Positions 1 to 6,558 of a stretch of DNA of 9,877 nt are shown one piece after another (position 1 is the stretch's first letter; each line of letters starts with the position of its first letter). A program made the position numbers and the translations under genes. Under the pieces are notes generated by a model. The model saw only the letters and a list, made by a program, of their open reading frames with translations. It was not told the origin of the DNA and did no database searches. This stretch comes from Rhodoluna sp. GTDB lineage: Bacteria; Actinomycetota; Actinomycetes; Actinomycetales; Microbacteriaceae. The stretch lies in the NCBI GenBank assembly GCA_017984715.1, contig JAGNYY010000023.1, forward strand, positions 1-9,877, written 5' to 3'.

Positions 1-386
1 ATGGCAGCTAAGCCGGTGTCTAGGCTGATGCCTCGTGCGCCGGCTCGTGAAAACTTGATGCCGTTATATGCGGCTGGGTTATGGCTGGCTGTGAACATCG
101 CCGCCGGAGCATTGAATAGACCAGAAGCGAAATAAGACTCGTCGGTCGAGCAAAGCCCGATCGAAACCACGTTGGCTCCGCGTGCCTGCGCGCCGATTGC
201 GAAGGCGTCGGCGAACTCTGGGGAAGAGTCGCGCATGTCGTGACCAACCACAACATCTTGGCCGGCTGCACCTAGCTCGTCGACGAAACCAGCTGCCAAA
301 GCGGTGACGATTTCGGTGGTCAGCGCGGTGCCAACCAAACCTCGAACGTCATAGGTTTTGACGAGTGAATCCCAATCGATGCTCAT
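1..386 (-). CDS. manB: Phosphomannomutase/phosphoglucomutase (ManB), 5' part only
   Basis: N-terminal 128 codons of an alpha-D-phosphohexomutase, cut by the left edge of the window. The family interconverts mannose-6-P and mannose-1-P (often also glucose phosphates) in the cytoplasm, feeding GDP-mannose and glycan synthesis. Seen: YDVRG at residues 12-16, the substrate-loop start typical of the family, and the active-site loop TASHNP at 99-104, whose Ser101 is the expected phosphoserine, followed by AYNGIKFSRAGARGIS. The ATG at 386 gives the usual short N-terminus just before YDVRG. It is divergent from the Rv3259-like gene, with 88 bp between the starts. A TATCCT hexamer at 415-420 (minus strand) could be its -10, but no good -35 lies upstream. 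Assignment to manB rather than a glucose-specific mutase rests on the sequence type and on the actinobacterial context (Rv3257c-Rv3259 order); the sugar-specificity region is outside the window. Confidence 0.93.
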   Translation of the reverse strand, partial: MSIDWDSLVKTYDVRGLVGTALTTEIVTALAAGFVDELGAAGQDVVVGHDMRDSSPEFADAFAIGAQARGANVVSIGLCSTDESYFASGLFNAPAAMFTASHNPAAYNGIKFSRAGARGISLDTGLAA

Positions 387-474
387 GTGTTCCGTTCTTC
401 AAAGTAACCTCTCTAGGATACCAGCGGAGCCCTGAAACTAGCCGTCTAGCGACTGCGATGAATAGACTGACCTC
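387..474. promoter_or_regulatory. Divergent intergenic region, manB / Rv3259-like gene
   Basis: This 88-bp spacer must hold both start signals. On the plus strand, TAGACT at 463-468 lies 6 nt before the ATG at 475, the spacing expected for a leaderless transcript; I see no Shine-Dalgarno sequence and no convincing -35. On the minus strand, TATCCT (plus positions 415-420) is a possible manB -10. In many actinobacteria a small DUF3499 gene lies between these two genes; there is no room for one here. Confidence 0.4.
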
Positions 475-894
475 ATGGCAGATCAAGGGATTTCTAGGGG
501 CGCATTTCGCGACCGGCACGGCCGTGGCATTCGCCGCCCAGTGCTGAGCAACCTTTATCGCCACGGCGAATCTCGGCAGGCCGCATTCAACCAAATCGTG
601 CGTTCAACCTGTGAGTTTCTGCAAGCCACCTGGCCCGAAGAATTGGCCGAGCTGAAGTGGCAAGTGATGGAGGCTCCGTCCATCCGAGATGAATCACAGA
701 CCGTTCGCCGATGGGCCACAAAAAAGGCCGAGATGACCATCTGCATCTTTCGTCTGCCGATCGAGCGTTTAGGTCACGCTCGCCGAGCTGACCCACTGCA
801 TGAACGCATGCACATCGAGGAATACGTGTTTGCCGCGGTTGCGCACCTGCTCGATAAGGAGCCTTGGGAACTTGTTCCCGACCGCTATCGCTAG
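475..894 (+). CDS. Rv3259-like 'metallopeptidase family' protein (zincin-like fold)
   Basis: A 139-aa protein that I recognise as the actinobacterial family annotated 'metallopeptidase family protein' (zincin_1/DUF1025-like; M. tuberculosis Rv3259 has about the same length and sits beside manB and whiB2). Seen: a basic N-terminus RDRHGRGIRRP (12-22), a mixed middle, the strand CIFRLPIER, and then PLHERMHIEEYVFAAVAHLLD near the C-terminus. This last segment contains a literal HExxH (HERMH), the zinc-binding motif of zincins. No third His follows at the usual HExxHxxGxxH spacing, and from memory Rv3259 keeps only the HE, so peptidase activity is doubtful. No signal peptide or membrane segment, so presumably cytoplasmic. 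The ATG at 475 is chosen because it starts just ahead of the conserved RDRHGRG segment; a leaderless start is likely. The stop overlaps the convergent DUF5719 gene stop by 4 bp. The cellular role is not known to me. Confidence 0.85.
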   Translation: MADQGISRGAFRDRHGRGIRRPVLSNLYRHGESRQAAFNQIVRSTCEFLQATWPEELAELKWQVMEAPSIRDESQTVRRWATKKAEMTICIFRLPIERLGHARRADPLHERMHIEEYVFAAVAHLLDKEPWELVPDRYR

Positions 895-897
895 CGA
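883..897. other. Shared CTAG convergent stop with small palindrome
   Basis: CTAG at 891-894 supplies TAG stops on both strands: 892-894 for the plus gene and 891-893 for the minus gene. It lies in a perfect 10-bp palindrome (TCGCTAGCGA, 888-897). A CGCTA/TAGCG stem (883-887 with 892-896) with a 4-nt loop is also possible. No T-tract follows on either strand, so it is not a convincing intrinsic terminator. Confidence 0.5.
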
Positions 898-2273
898 ACC
901 ATCACGGCAACTTGGCCGCCCGGGTTTTTGTAATCCACCAGCGGAACTGCGGCTAGAGAACCGTCGACATCAACAATCAATGTTCCGAGCAGCGCCTCGC
1001 CGTTTCCGGAGAGCTCAAGTTTGGCGCCCGGCGCAAACTTTAGGGTCAGCTGCCCGGCGGCAGGGATTTTGAAAGTCGCTGGAGAACCGCCGTTTTGCAC
1101 CAGCCGGAGGTCAATCGCGCTGTTGGTTGGGTTCACCAAACTCAACTTTGAGATGCCGGCCGTCGGAACCGAAATGCCAACCACCCCGTCATGAGATTCG
1201 GCGGCTGTGAGCCAGGCAAAATCAATGGCTTTTTTAACGACGCGATGCAGTCGAATGGAGCTTCCGATAACCTCATCAGATTTCACAATCGCAACGAAGT
1301 CGCCATCCATCAGCCCCGGCAGAGCAATGTCTGCCGTCGTTCCGCCAGGAATGGTCTGGCGCACGACTGTTCCATAGGTGGTGGCGGTTGAACCGAGAAC
1401 CTGGGCAGTCACAGTGGCGGCTTTGGAACCTGGAACGAAGACTCGCAAGGTAGGAACCAGGTCAGCGAAATCGGCGTTGGCAACGAGCTTTGCCGCATCG
1501 GCAGCGCCTCTGACAAACACGCCTGGGATGGCTTGGGTCTTGCTAAACCTAGCTGTTGGTGAAACGTAGTCGACTCCGCCAGATGCCAGGCCACGGATTG
1601 TCTTTTGCTGAATCCAGGCTGCAACCAAACCACCTCGGCTAACCAGGTGAGTGACAAAGGTCTTGGTTTTTGGCACATAACTGGCCAGCGGAATGACTGT
1701 TGTTTTTCCAGCGGCAACCGAAATACCAGACATTCCAGAACCCGTCACGAGGCCGCGCTCGTTGAAGATTTCGAGATTCACTGTCGAATCAACCTTCGTG
1801 ACATTCTTGACGATTAGAAGAGATTCGCGACCCGTGCTGGTGTCGCCGCCGATGAACCAAAGATCGTTGGTTGGTCGTTGGCAGGCGGCTCCGGTTAGGC
1901 CGGTCAAACCATCTACCGAAACCGATTGAACCTGGTTGGCGTTCATCAACACCGAACTTTGCTCTGCCAGACCGGCGGGGTCAACCGCGGTTAGCTGACT
2001 GCCACGAATCAGCATCGTCGTTCCGGCAGGGCCATCGAAATTTGAATTAATGTCTGGGTCGCCAATTGGCTCGAATGCACCAAGCTTGGTGCCAGAAGCA
2101 CCACCGGTGCGATAAACGCCACCCGGGCAGACAAGGCTGAGGTCCTGCGCCTTAACCTTCAGGATTTCTGCTTTGGGCAAGTCACCCACGGTCACTGTGA
2201 ATGCCGGGGAAAACCAAATCAGGCTGAAGATGCCCGCTGCCACTGCAATCAGCGCGATCACTCTTTTGATCAC
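891..2273 (-). CDS. DUF5719 family membrane-anchored extracytoplasmic protein
   Basis: A 460-aa protein that resembles the actinobacterial DUF5719 family, regularly found just downstream of the large GT2 gene and near whiB. Seen: residues 1-26 (MIKR followed by a hydrophobic run) form an N-terminal signal anchor or signal peptide without a lipobox; the rest is a secreted domain of Gly/Val/Ala/Thr-rich beta-strand-like segments. It has only two cysteines in the first 150 residues: C49 in LVCPGG and C131 before PTNDLWFIGG. Both lie in family-typical contexts and could pair outside the membrane. The start is GTG at 2273, overlapping the GT2 stop as GTGA; a strong Shine-Dalgarno run (GGGGAGG, plus positions 2281-2287) precedes it. 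It is co-transcribed and probably translationally coupled with the GT2 gene. Biochemical function is unknown; the operon suggests a partner of the envelope glycosyltransferase. Confidence 0.85.
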   Translation of the reverse strand: MIKRVIALIAVAAGIFSLIWFSPAFTVTVGDLPKAEILKVKAQDLSLVCPGGVYRTGGASGTKLGAFEPIGDPDINSNFDGPAGTTMLIRGSQLTAVDPAGLAEQSSVLMNANQVQSVSVDGLTGLTGAACQRPTNDLWFIGGDTSTGRESLLIVKNVTKVDSTVNLEIFNERGLVTGSGMSGISVAAGKTTVIPLASYVPKTKTFVTHLVSRGGLVAAWIQQKTIRGLASGGVDYVSPTARFSKTQAIPGVFVRGAADAAKLVANADFADLVPTLRVFVPGSKAATVTAQVLGSTATTYGTVVRQTIPGGTTADIALPGLMDGDFVAIVKSDEVIGSSIRLHRVVKKAIDFAWLTAAESHDGVVGISVPTAGISKLSLVNPTNSAIDLRLVQNGGSPATFKIPAAGQLTLKFAPGAKLELSGNGEALLGTLIVDVDGSLAAVPLVDYKNPGGQVAVMVR

Positions 2274-5059
2274 TGGGAATCCTCCCCCGACTCAATGAAG
2301 ATCTCTTCGGTGCCTCGGCGGCGCGAGGTTCGCGAAGGAAGAGCCATCAACAGATAGCCGAGCAAGACTGACACCTGAACCACCTTTGTGATTGACCAAG
2401 GCGAATCATCAGTCTCGGCAACGTCAGCTTTTGGCTCTCGCACGCGCCATAGTCGCCCAAGATCGGTTGCGCCAACGGTTTCAAGTTCAGACACTGAATC
2501 TAAAGCGACACCGAGGTCAGAAAGTTCGACCGATGAGCCATTTGGCACCAGCACGTATCCGAGGTGTTCACTCTGGAGGCGAGTTGATATTGGTGTTCCG
2601 TTGGCAGAAACCAGATCGGCGACCAATTGGGCAATGGTCGAATATCGTTCTCCGGCCAGGTCAGCAATTGAGAATCGATAGGCCAGGCTGAGGTCATCAA
2701 GATGAACGCCATCACCGGCAACTAGCTCTGCAGCAAGGCGCTTGTTGCCAGCAGAGTCGCTGCTTGGCGTGAGCACCAAAAGCTTTAGATTCGAACCCTG
2801 TTCGGCTTCGGCTGCAACAATCGAAGGCACCACACGGCCATCCGAGTAGGAAACCTTTACCGGGGTTAAAGCGGCTAGCGTCAGACCCGGAATCACCAAA
2901 AGGAGCCCTGTAAGGGCGGCAATAACTCTTCTGGCATTCTGCGCTGGTATGCCATCAACAGCCAAGGCCGCCAAAACAACCAAGCCCAAGCCCGCGGCAA
3001 TGAGTAAAGCCGTCGGCGAACCGTTTACGGTCTCCAGAGCGGCCTGACCCACCCCCACCGCCGGAAAACTCAGCGCCGAAATCAGGTAGGCCGAAACAGT
3101 TGCGAGCAGCACGAAGGCCCAGACAGAGAATGCAACAAAAACGCGTTTTCTCAAAAGGGCGAACAGTGCTACCGCAGCAACTGCACCGGCAACTATCAAG
3201 CCCGCCGCCTCAAAGAATGGTGCCGTGGTCGACTGAACTGCGAGACCTGGATCGGCCAAAACTGCAAGCGGGTTTTTAACGTTGATCAAGTAGTAGAGAA
3301 AGGTCGGGCCGTAGATCGCTGTCAATGGCAAGCCCACCCACAGCAAGTATCCGAATCGACGAATCCGAATGATTGAAAGCAGCGCGAGTGCAATCAAAAT
3401 CAGAGGCACGAGATTTGGCGTCGAGGCTCCGATGACAGCAGTGAGTAGACCCGCGTTGGCTACCCAGGTCCACGATTGAGCGGTGCTTCTTGTCATTCTG
3501 CCGATTTGAGCAACTCTCAGCAGTGCGATGACCAACCACGGGGCGGCAAGGCCGGCGATGATTGCTGTTAGCCGACCTTCATGTTGCGCCTGCTGAACCG
3601 CAGGCCAGAATGCGAAACCCAAGCCGGCGAGCACTCTGATCCAAATCGATTCAGTTACCTGTGCAGCAAGCTTCCAAGCCCCCAGAAAAGCAAGGGGCTT
3701 GACCAAGAACAGCAAGATCGTGATTGATAGTGAGGGGGCCCAAAAGGTTAGCCCCGATAGCCCGGTTAGAACCCAAGCGAATGGGTCGCTGGGAGCAAAG
3801 AAGCCTAAACCAATCGGCTGATAGCTGGCACCTGCCCGAATGAAGACATCCCACCAGGTTGCACTAAGTGGAATCAGGCCCTGCGCTGAAACCGCTACAG
3901 CCTTTGGCCACCAGGCATAACTGAGGGCTGCTAGCGCGATAAACCACCACAGCCCACCGGTGGCAAAGAAACCCCTTGACACCTTGCCGGTCAATATGTC
4001 GGCCTCGCCACGCTCAAATGCCTGGATGTTGTCGAGCGCCTCCTCATGCTCTTGAGCTAGTCGGCGGTGTGAACTGACCGCAGCCCTTGATGCTCGCAGT
4101 GACCTGAGTTCGCGAATTTGAAGTTTGCTGGTCTTGGCCCTGAGCCCACGAGAGCTGATTCGGCGAACCACGGTGAAAAACCCCCAGAGGGCCGAAGAAA
4201 TTTCGGCCCAGATGAGTTCGGGGCGTTTGCGCGAGATCTGCATAACCGCTCGCAGCGCTCCAATTAGAGGCAACGCCAGCCAAAAAAATGGCAACCAGAT
4301 TGCGCGACCATAGGCGAACCTCAGGTGAATTGCTGCACGTCTCAGAGCCGTCTTTGGTGAAGCGCCCAACCATCCTCGCTCGCGCTCACCGGCGAGCGAA
4401 AGGCCAGCATGCTTGACGTGCGCCTTGGGCGCAACAATGACTCGGTGACCGGCTAGGCGGGCCCGAACCGAGAAGTCGATGTCAGCGGCCAATGGTGGTG
4501 CAGCCGGGTCGAAACCCCCGAGCTCGTCAAAAAGATCTGCGCGAATCAAGGCTGCCGCCGTGCTCACCGCCATGACGTCATCGATGTCATCATGCTGGCC
4601 CTGATCGAATTGGGCACTAACTGGCGAGAAGGGGACCTGCCCAGGAGTCAGTGTCAGACCAAGCTGGCTAATCATCCGTGGTTGCTGCCATTGCAGCAGT
4701 TTTGGCCCGGCGATTGCCACCGATGGTGAGAGTTCGATGGCCGCAATTAATTCCCGAAGAGCGCTGGGCTCGGGGGCGCTGTCGTCATGAAGAATCCAGA
4801 GCCACTGCCCCGGGTGATTGCTGGCGCTAATAGCTGCCTGGATGGAGTCTTTAAGTTTTGAAGCCGAATCGACTCGGATGTAGTCGAAGCCGAGATTTTC
4901 GCTTAGCTCTCGGCTGGTGCCGGAGTCGGCGTTTGTGCCGCTGTCGATGACGAGAATTCGATCTGGCTTACGAATCTGGTTCGCGACCGCTTGTGAGGTT
5001 GCGACGAAGAATTCGTCTGCGTCGTGGACAACCACGACTGCGGTCACAAAGGCGTTCAT
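2270..5059 (-). CDS. Large GT2 glycosyltransferase with polytopic membrane domain
   Basis: A 929-aa two-part envelope glycosyltransferase. Residues about 5-215 are a GT-A (family 2) domain: an N-terminal AVVVVHDADEFF strand-loop, nucleotide-binding LHDDSAP at 90-96 (DxD-like), and the acceptor segment FDELGGFDP ... AADIDFSVRARLAG (DID at 193-195), as in rhamnosyl/galactofuranosyl transferases of the WbbL type. Residues 254-300 are hydrophobic (one or two segments), followed by a charged cytoplasmic linker (about 301-360). Residues 364-731 hold roughly 11-12 membrane segments. A soluble domain (about 735-885), probably outside the membrane, precedes a last membrane helix (889-907) and a charged tail. 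A transferred sugar cannot be named. It starts at ATG 5059, 51 bp after the whiB stop on the same strand, and overlaps the DUF5719 gene by 4 bp, so a whiB-GT-DUF5719 operon is likely. The membrane region may be a second, GT-C-like transferase or a transport module (inference). Confidence 0.88.
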   Translation of the reverse strand: MNAFVTAVVVVHDADEFFVATSQAVANQIRKPDRILVIDSGTNADSGTSRELSENLGFDYIRVDSASKLKDSIQAAISASNHPGQWLWILHDDSAPEPSALRELIAAIELSPSVAIAGPKLLQWQQPRMISQLGLTLTPGQVPFSPVSAQFDQGQHDDIDDVMAVSTAAALIRADLFDELGGFDPAAPPLAADIDFSVRARLAGHRVIVAPKAHVKHAGLSLAGERERGWLGASPKTALRRAAIHLRFAYGRAIWLPFFWLALPLIGALRAVMQISRKRPELIWAEISSALWGFFTVVRRISSRGLRAKTSKLQIRELRSLRASRAAVSSHRRLAQEHEEALDNIQAFERGEADILTGKVSRGFFATGGLWWFIALAALSYAWWPKAVAVSAQGLIPLSATWWDVFIRAGASYQPIGLGFFAPSDPFAWVLTGLSGLTFWAPSLSITILLFLVKPLAFLGAWKLAAQVTESIWIRVLAGLGFAFWPAVQQAQHEGRLTAIIAGLAAPWLVIALLRVAQIGRMTRSTAQSWTWVANAGLLTAVIGASTPNLVPLILIALALLSIIRIRRFGYLLWVGLPLTAIYGPTFLYYLINVKNPLAVLADPGLAVQSTTAPFFEAAGLIVAGAVAAVALFALLRKRVFVAFSVWAFVLLATVSAYLISALSFPAVGVGQAALETVNGSPTALLIAAGLGLVVLAALAVDGIPAQNARRVIAALTGLLLVIPGLTLAALTPVKVSYSDGRVVPSIVAAEAEQGSNLKLLVLTPSSDSAGNKRLAAELVAGDGVHLDDLSLAYRFSIADLAGERYSTIAQLVADLVSANGTPISTRLQSEHLGYVLVPNGSSVELSDLGVALDSVSELETVGATDLGRLWRVREPKADVAETDDSPWSITKVVQVSVLLGYLLMALPSRTSRRRGTEEIFIESGEDSQ
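2281..2287 (-). promoter_or_regulatory. Strong ribosome binding site for the DUF5719 gene
   Basis: On the minus strand GGGGAGG lies 7 nt before the GTG at 2273, inside the end of the GT2 coding region. It supports the GTG start and reinitiation across the GTGA overlap. Confidence 0.75.
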
Positions 5060-5083
5060 GCCGGCTCTCTAGTTGGGATGCGG

Positions 5084-5096
5084 GCTAATGATTAGC
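5084..5096. repeat. 13-bp palindrome in the whiB-GT2 gap
   Basis: GCTAAT-G-ATTAGC is a perfect 6-bp inverted repeat about one base. It lies in the 51-bp spacer between the whiB stop and the GT2 start (5060-5110). With a 1-nt centre it makes a poor RNA hairpin and has no T-tract, so it looks more like a protein site or chance. The rest of the spacer shows only a weak AGAGAG purine run before the GT2 ATG. Confidence 0.35.
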
Positions 5097-5110
5097 ACCC
5101 AGCTGAATGT

Positions 5111-5416
5111 TTAGGCGCGCTTCTTCAGCTTGCGACGTTCACGCTCTGACAAGCCACCCCAGATGCCGAAGCGCTCGTCGTTGGCGAGTGCATAGTCGAG
5201 GCACTGAGCCTTGACATCGCAGCCACTGCAGATTCGCTTTGCGTCGCGAGTTGAGCCGCCCTTTTCAGGGAAGAAGGCTTCTGGGTCGGTCTGTGCACAG
5301 AGTGCATCTGCCTGCCAAGCTAGAGGGTCACCCTCAGCTTCTGAATATGCCCCCGCGACACCAAGTCGAATTGGATCGATAAACCAGTTCTCTGGCACAC
5401 GACTACGACTGTCCAT
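5111..5416 (-). CDS. whiB: WhiB-family Fe-S transcription regulator (WhiB2/WhmD type)
   Basis: A 101-aa Wbl protein. Seen: four cysteines in the family pattern C40, C63-x2-C66-x5-C72, which bind a [4Fe-4S] cluster in characterised members; GIWGG at 84-88; and a basic C-terminal SERERRKLKKRA for DNA contact. The segment between C40 and C72 (TDPEAFFPEKGGSTRDAKRIC) is nearly the family consensus. WhiB2/WhmD proteins act with the principal sigma factor and affect septation and cell division in mycobacteria and streptomycetes. The frame stays open upstream to 5563, but the ATG at 5416 is preferred: AGGGTG (plus 5423-5428) lies 6 nt upstream and the family N-terminus is short. A GTG at 5425 is a less likely alternative. 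It heads the operon with the GT2 and DUF5719 genes and is divergent from galE. In M. tuberculosis the equivalent whiB2 also sits beside the Rv3259 and manB genes. The subfamily call is by motif and context. Confidence 0.93.
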   Translation of the reverse strand: MDSRSRVPENWFIDPIRLGVAGAYSEAEGDPLAWQADALCAQTDPEAFFPEKGGSTRDAKRICSGCDVKAQCLDYALANDERFGIWGGLSERERRKLKKRA

Positions 5417-5443
5417 TACATTCACCCTTATCTCAGACCCGGC

Positions 5444-5463
5444 GAAACTTTGAAGTTTCAAAG
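5444..5463 (-). promoter_or_regulatory. Overlapping inverted repeats in the whiB leader
   Basis: Two perfect 7-bp inverted repeats with 2-bp centres overlap here: GAAACTT-TG-AAGTTTC (5444-5459) and CTTTGAA-GT-TTCAAAG (5448-5463). In the predicted whiB leader RNA they give two mutually exclusive stems of about 6 bp with 4-nt loops, 28-47 nt before the ATG. They could be a paired DNA operator or an RNA switch; the sequence alone does not decide. Confidence 0.45.
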
Positions 5464-5491
5464 CGGCCTGCGAAATACTTTCGTGGTTGTA

Positions 5492-5521
5492 ATTACACCG
5501 GTGTAACTCGATGTCTGTCAA
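5492..5521 (-). promoter_or_regulatory. Strong sigma70-type promoter for whiB
   Basis: On the minus strand, a perfect -35 TTGACA (plus 5516-5521) is followed by an 18-bp spacer (5498-5515) and a -10 TGTAAT (plus 5492-5497; five of six consensus bases). The predicted start near 5485 gives a leader of about 69 nt before the whiB ATG. It is the best promoter match I see in the window. Confidence 0.65.
5493..5506. promoter_or_regulatory. 14-bp perfect palindrome, operator candidate at the whiB promoter
   Basis: TTACACCGGTGTAA reads the same on both strands. It covers most of the whiB -10 and the adjoining part of the spacer, a position where a bound protein would block RNA polymerase. Its half-sites TTACAC/GTGTAA fit the BldD half-site pattern TnACnC/GnGTnA, but the gap is 2 bp rather than the 1 bp of the BldD consensus, so the binder is uncertain. 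It lies 77-90 bp before the whiB ATG and 87-100 bp before galE. Confidence 0.5.
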
Positions 5522-5579
5522 GTTGACTTGTAACCCCGGGCGCGCCGGATTTTGCGCCGCCACTGCCCCGAATGCCCTG

Positions 5580-5585
5580 TATTCT
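5580..5585 (+). promoter_or_regulatory. Possible galE -10 (leaderless)
   Basis: TATTCT ends 7 nt before the galE ATG at 5593, which would put transcription start at or next to the start codon. No -35 is evident at 16-18 bp. A TTGACT at 5523-5528 could instead serve a start farther upstream, but its -10 would be poor. Confidence 0.35.
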
Positions 5586-5592
5586 TGGGGAT

Positions 5593-6552
5593 ATGAGCGT
5601 TCTAGTCACCGGCGGAGCCGGATACATCGGTTCACATGTTGTTCGATTGTTACATCAGCGTTCCGATTCGGTTCTGGTGGTTGACGACATGTCCAGCGGG
5701 CTTCGTGAACGCATCGGAAGCTCAGCCTTCTTGCAGCTCGAACTATCGGCCCCGGATGCCCAGGCCAAGTTGACCGATGCCATCAAGGCCCACGACGTGA
5801 CCTCGGTTATTCACCTCGCTGCGAAGAAGCAGGTTGGCGTCTCAGTTCAGCAACCTGAGCTCTATTACAAAGAAAACATCGGCGGCATGACCAACCTGCT
5901 CGGCGCGATGCGCGCGACCGGAGTGGATCGCCTGGTGTTCTCGTCAAGCGCCGCCACTTATGGAATGCCTGATGTTGCATCGGTCACCGAAGACCAGGTC
6001 TGTAACCCAATCAACCCGTATGGCGAGACCAAGCTAATCGGTGAGTGGATGACCTCAAACGCGAATCGCGCCTGGGGCCTTCGCGCTGCCAACCTGCGCT
6101 ATTTCAACGTCGCCGGCGCTGGCTGGCCAGAACTTGCCGACACAGCCGTGATGAACCTGGTTCCGATTGTTTTCGCTGCGCTCAAGGCGGGCAAACCACC
6201 AGTTGTTTTCGGCGACGACTACGCAACGCCCGATGGCAGCTGCATACGTGACTATGTTCACGTGCACGACTTGGCCGAGGCGCACATCAGTGCTCTTGAT
6301 TACTTAGAGCGCGATGAACGAAAGTTTTCCACCTTCAACGTTGGCACCGGCAAGGGTTCGAGCGTTTTCGAAGTTCTCGCCGAAATCAAGCGAGCGAGCG
6401 GAGTCGATTTCGAAATCGATGTTCAGGGTCGACGTGCTGGTGACCCACCGAGCTTGTGCGCCGATGTCTCACGCATCGAAAATGAGCTTGGCTGGAAGGC
6501 TAAGCGCGGTTTAGCCGAGATCGTCGACAGCGCTTGGGCTGCGATTAACTAA
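5593..6552 (+). CDS. galE: UDP-glucose 4-epimerase
   Basis: A 319-aa extended short-chain dehydrogenase/reductase that interconverts UDP-glucose and UDP-galactose with bound NAD+, supplying galactosyl (and indirectly galactofuranosyl) donors in the cytoplasm. Seen: the Rossmann motif GGAGYIG at 7-13, VVDDMSSG for the adenosine ribose, IHLAAKKQVGVS after the fourth strand, FSSSAATYG with catalytic Ser119, and the catalytic pair Y143/K147 in NPYGETK. RDYVHVHDLAEAH and the C-terminal RRAGDPPSLCAD segment are typical of GalE. Length is close to the bacterial norm. The ATG at 5593 (MSVLVTGGAG) is preferred over an in-frame ATG at 5572, which would add seven residues ahead of the first strand and place the start before the probable -10. 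It is divergent from whiB and convergent with manA, 6 bp between stops. Epimerisation of other UDP-hexoses or HexNAc is possible. Confidence 0.93.
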   Translation: MSVLVTGGAGYIGSHVVRLLHQRSDSVLVVDDMSSGLRERIGSSAFLQLELSAPDAQAKLTDAIKAHDVTSVIHLAAKKQVGVSVQQPELYYKENIGGMTNLLGAMRATGVDRLVFSSSAATYGMPDVASVTEDQVCNPINPYGETKLIGEWMTSNANRAWGLRAANLRYFNVAGAGWPELADTAVMNLVPIVFAALKAGKPPVVFGDDYATPDGSCIRDYVHVHDLAEAHISALDYLERDERKFSTFNVGTGKGSSVFEVLAEIKRASGVDFEIDVQGRRAGDPPSLCADVSRIENELGWKAKRGLAEIVDSAWAAIN

Positions 6553-6558
6553 GCAGCT

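Noticed and set aside
20..271. Open frame of 83 codons inside the manB region in another frame
   Set aside because: The overlapping frame encodes clear phosphomannomutase motifs; this one has no recognisable composition or motif.
883..896. CGCTA/TAGCG stem as a bidirectional terminator
   Set aside because: Only 5 bp, no T-tract on either side, and it lies within both stop codons.
2388..2691. Overlapping plus-strand open frames opposite the GT2 gene
   Set aside because: Low-complexity, Arg/Ser-rich translations typical of antisense shadows; no ribosome site or motif.
4571..4590. ATGACGTCAT and GATGTCATC repeats in the GT2 gene
   Set aside because: They encode an Asp-rich loop (HDDIDDVM) and are explained by codon repetition.
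5523..5528. TTGACT as a galE -35
   Set aside because: No acceptable -10 follows at 16-18 bp; kept only as a minor alternative.
5417..5563. 49 extra codons upstream of whiB in the same open frame
   Set aside because: The predicted promoter (5492-5521), leader repeats and a good ribosome site before ATG 5416 lie in this stretch, and Wbl proteins have short N-termini.
5572..5592. In-frame ATG seven codons upstream of galE
   Set aside because: The Rossmann strand normally begins within a few residues of the start, and the candidate -10 overlaps this extension.
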